The position numbers were made by a program, and so were the translations under genes. Positions 53,227 through 54,077 of a DNA stretch of 54,077 nt are shown here, piece by piece (position 1 is the stretch's first letter; the number at the start of each line of letters is the position of its first letter). The stretch is from NCBI GenBank assembly GCA_945931665.1, contig CAMEPL010000007.1:1-54077 (forward strand). The letters run 5' to 3'. The notes under the pieces are model-generated. The model did not search any database. It was not told the origin of the DNA and saw only the letters and a program-made list of their open reading frames with translations. The DNA comes from an uncultured Clostridium sp. Lineage in GTDB: Bacteria > Bacillota > Clostridia > Peptostreptococcales > Peptostreptococcaceae.

Positions 53227-54077
53227 CTATCTTATTTGTCCCTCTCCAAATATGATGTACTTACTAGTTGTAAGCTCTTTAAGTCCCATTGGTCCTCTTG
53301 CATGAAGTTTTTGAGTACTTATACCTATTTCTCCACCAAATCCAAATTCTCCACCATCAGTAAATCTTGTAGAAGCATTTACATATACTGCTGCTGCATC
53401 TACTCTTTGTAAGAATTTTTGACTGTTTTTATAACTTTCAGTTACTATAGATTCAGAGTGACCTGTGTTGTATTTATTTATATGTTTAATCGCTTCGTCT
53501 ACATCTTTTACAACTTTAACAGCTATTATTAATTCTAAGTATTCTTGATGCCATTCTGGTTCTTCTATAACTTTTATATCGTTTACTATAGCTTGAGCTT
53601 TTTCGCATCCTCTAACTTCAACACCATTTTCTCTTAATTCTTTTACTATCATTGGTAAAAATTCGTCTGCTACTTTTTCATGAACTAATAATTTTTCTGC
53701 TGCATTACAAACTCCTGGTCTTTGAACTTTAGCATTTAATACTATAGCTTTTGCCATTTCAAAATCAGCAGTTTCATCAACATAAATATGGCAATTTCCT
53801 GTTCCTGTTTCAATTACTGGCACTGTAGCATTTTGAACAACTGATTTTATAAGTCCTGCACCACCTCTTGGGATTAAAACGTCTATATAGTCGTTAAGTC
53901 TCATCATCTCAGTTGCAGTTTCTCTTGAAGTATCTTCTAGTAATTGTACACTATCTTCTGGTAAACCACTTCTTTTTATACCTTCTACTAATGCTTTTGC
54001 TACTGCTTTATTTGAATTTATCGCATCACTAGCACCCCTTAATATAACTGCATTTCCTGATTTTAAGCAAAGACCTG
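53227..54077 (-). CDS. proA: Gamma-glutamyl phosphate reductase (glutamate-5-semialdehyde dehydrogenase), 5' end cut by the window
   Basis: The frame runs to the right edge without a start, giving 282 residues of an enzyme of about 415, so the N-terminal third lies outside. It reduces gamma-glutamyl phosphate to glutamate-5-semialdehyde in proline synthesis. Visible are [51 protein letters not shown], the catalytic Cys in [14 protein letters not shown], and [20 protein letters not shown] at the C-terminus. These match ProA closely. proB would normally be expected next to it, probably beyond the edge. A terminator follows, so it ends its transcript. Confidence 0.95.
   Translation of the reverse strand, partial: GLCLKSGNAVILRGASDAINSNKAVAKALVEGIKRSGLPEDSVQLLEDTSRETATEMMRLNDYIDVLIPRGGAGLIKSVVQNATVPVIETGTGNCHIYVDETADFEMAKAIVLNAKVQRPGVCNAAEKLLVHEKVADEFLPMIVKELRENGVEVRGCEKAQAIVNDIKVIEEPEWHQEYLELIIAVKVVKDVDEAIKHINKYNTGHSESIVTESYKNSQKFLQRVDAAAVYVNASTRFTDGGEFGFGGEIGISTQKLHARGPMGLKELTTSKYIIFGEGQIR

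Overview
The window comes from a low-GC, endospore-forming anaerobe of the class Clostridia, most likely family Peptostreptococcaceae (Clostridioides, Paraclostridium, Paeniclostridium, Romboutsia and relatives). Three things point there. The DNA is strongly AT-rich with G-rich ribosome binding sites (GGAGG, GGGGG). Spore-germination genes are present with CspB and CspA fused into one CspBA polypeptide followed by CspC, an arrangement known from that family. The anaerobic sulfite reductase operon asrABC is also present. I cannot fix the species from sequence alone. The stretch looks like ordinary chromosome: I see no phage, IS element, CRISPR array, tRNA or rRNA.

Layout. 1-3.3 kb: the Pro/Thr/Asp-rich tail of a gene cut by the left edge, a small helical protein, a DIP1984-like protein beneath a membrane protein, and an XRE-cupin regulator broken by an in-frame stop. 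3.5-11.3 kb: an omega-amidase-like nitrilase, an XRE/ImmA-like protein with a degenerate metal site, ProX (Ala-tRNA(Pro) deacylase), a secreted protein, an ECF-type sigma factor with a membrane anti-sigma candidate, a SpoVB-like flippase and a membrane-anchored alpha/beta hydrolase. 11.4-15.1 kb: asrABC with a 34-nt Crp-type dyad in front, preceded by a Crp/Fnr gene that looks frameshifted at its start. 15.1-20.4 kb: two zinc-ribbon proteins, an MBL-fold hydrolase, and an esterase plus ATP-grasp ligase pair. 20.5-25.4 kb: asnS behind a T-box with an AAC specifier, and a LarA-like racemase with a sodium:solute symporter.

25.4-34.2 kb is the sporulation/germination block: a 48-codon membrane ORF, a DUF3787-like gene, cspC, cspBA, a small unknown gene upstream of cspBA, an orphan soluble histidine kinase and a cell-surface Ig-like protein. 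In CspBA the CspB half keeps Asp98/His162/Ser463, while CspA and CspC have lost His and Ser. They therefore look like the pseudoproteases that regulate CspB cleavage of the cortex hydrolase SleC. 34.4-40.2 kb: an orphan EIIC-like permease, a DUF6398/TPR-type protein, a NirA-like siroheme reductase and a PrsA-like foldase. 40.4-44.1 kb: an MBL-fold remnant, a GntP-type permease with a tiny leader ORF, and an FAD oxidoreductase fused to a Rieske domain. 44.2-49.2 kb: the fructose module fruA-fruK and its PRD regulator, which has no ATG/GTG/TTG start. 49.2-54.1 kb: topB, a macro-domain protein, an FNT channel and proA, cut by the right edge.

Most genes are on the minus strand and are separated by clear intrinsic terminators. 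The most interesting points are several start-codon or stop-codon anomalies in regulators (XRE-cupin, Crp/Fnr, PRD regulator), the esterase/ATP-grasp pair, the unlabelled small proteins flanking csp, and the LarA/symporter pair without visible cofactor genes.
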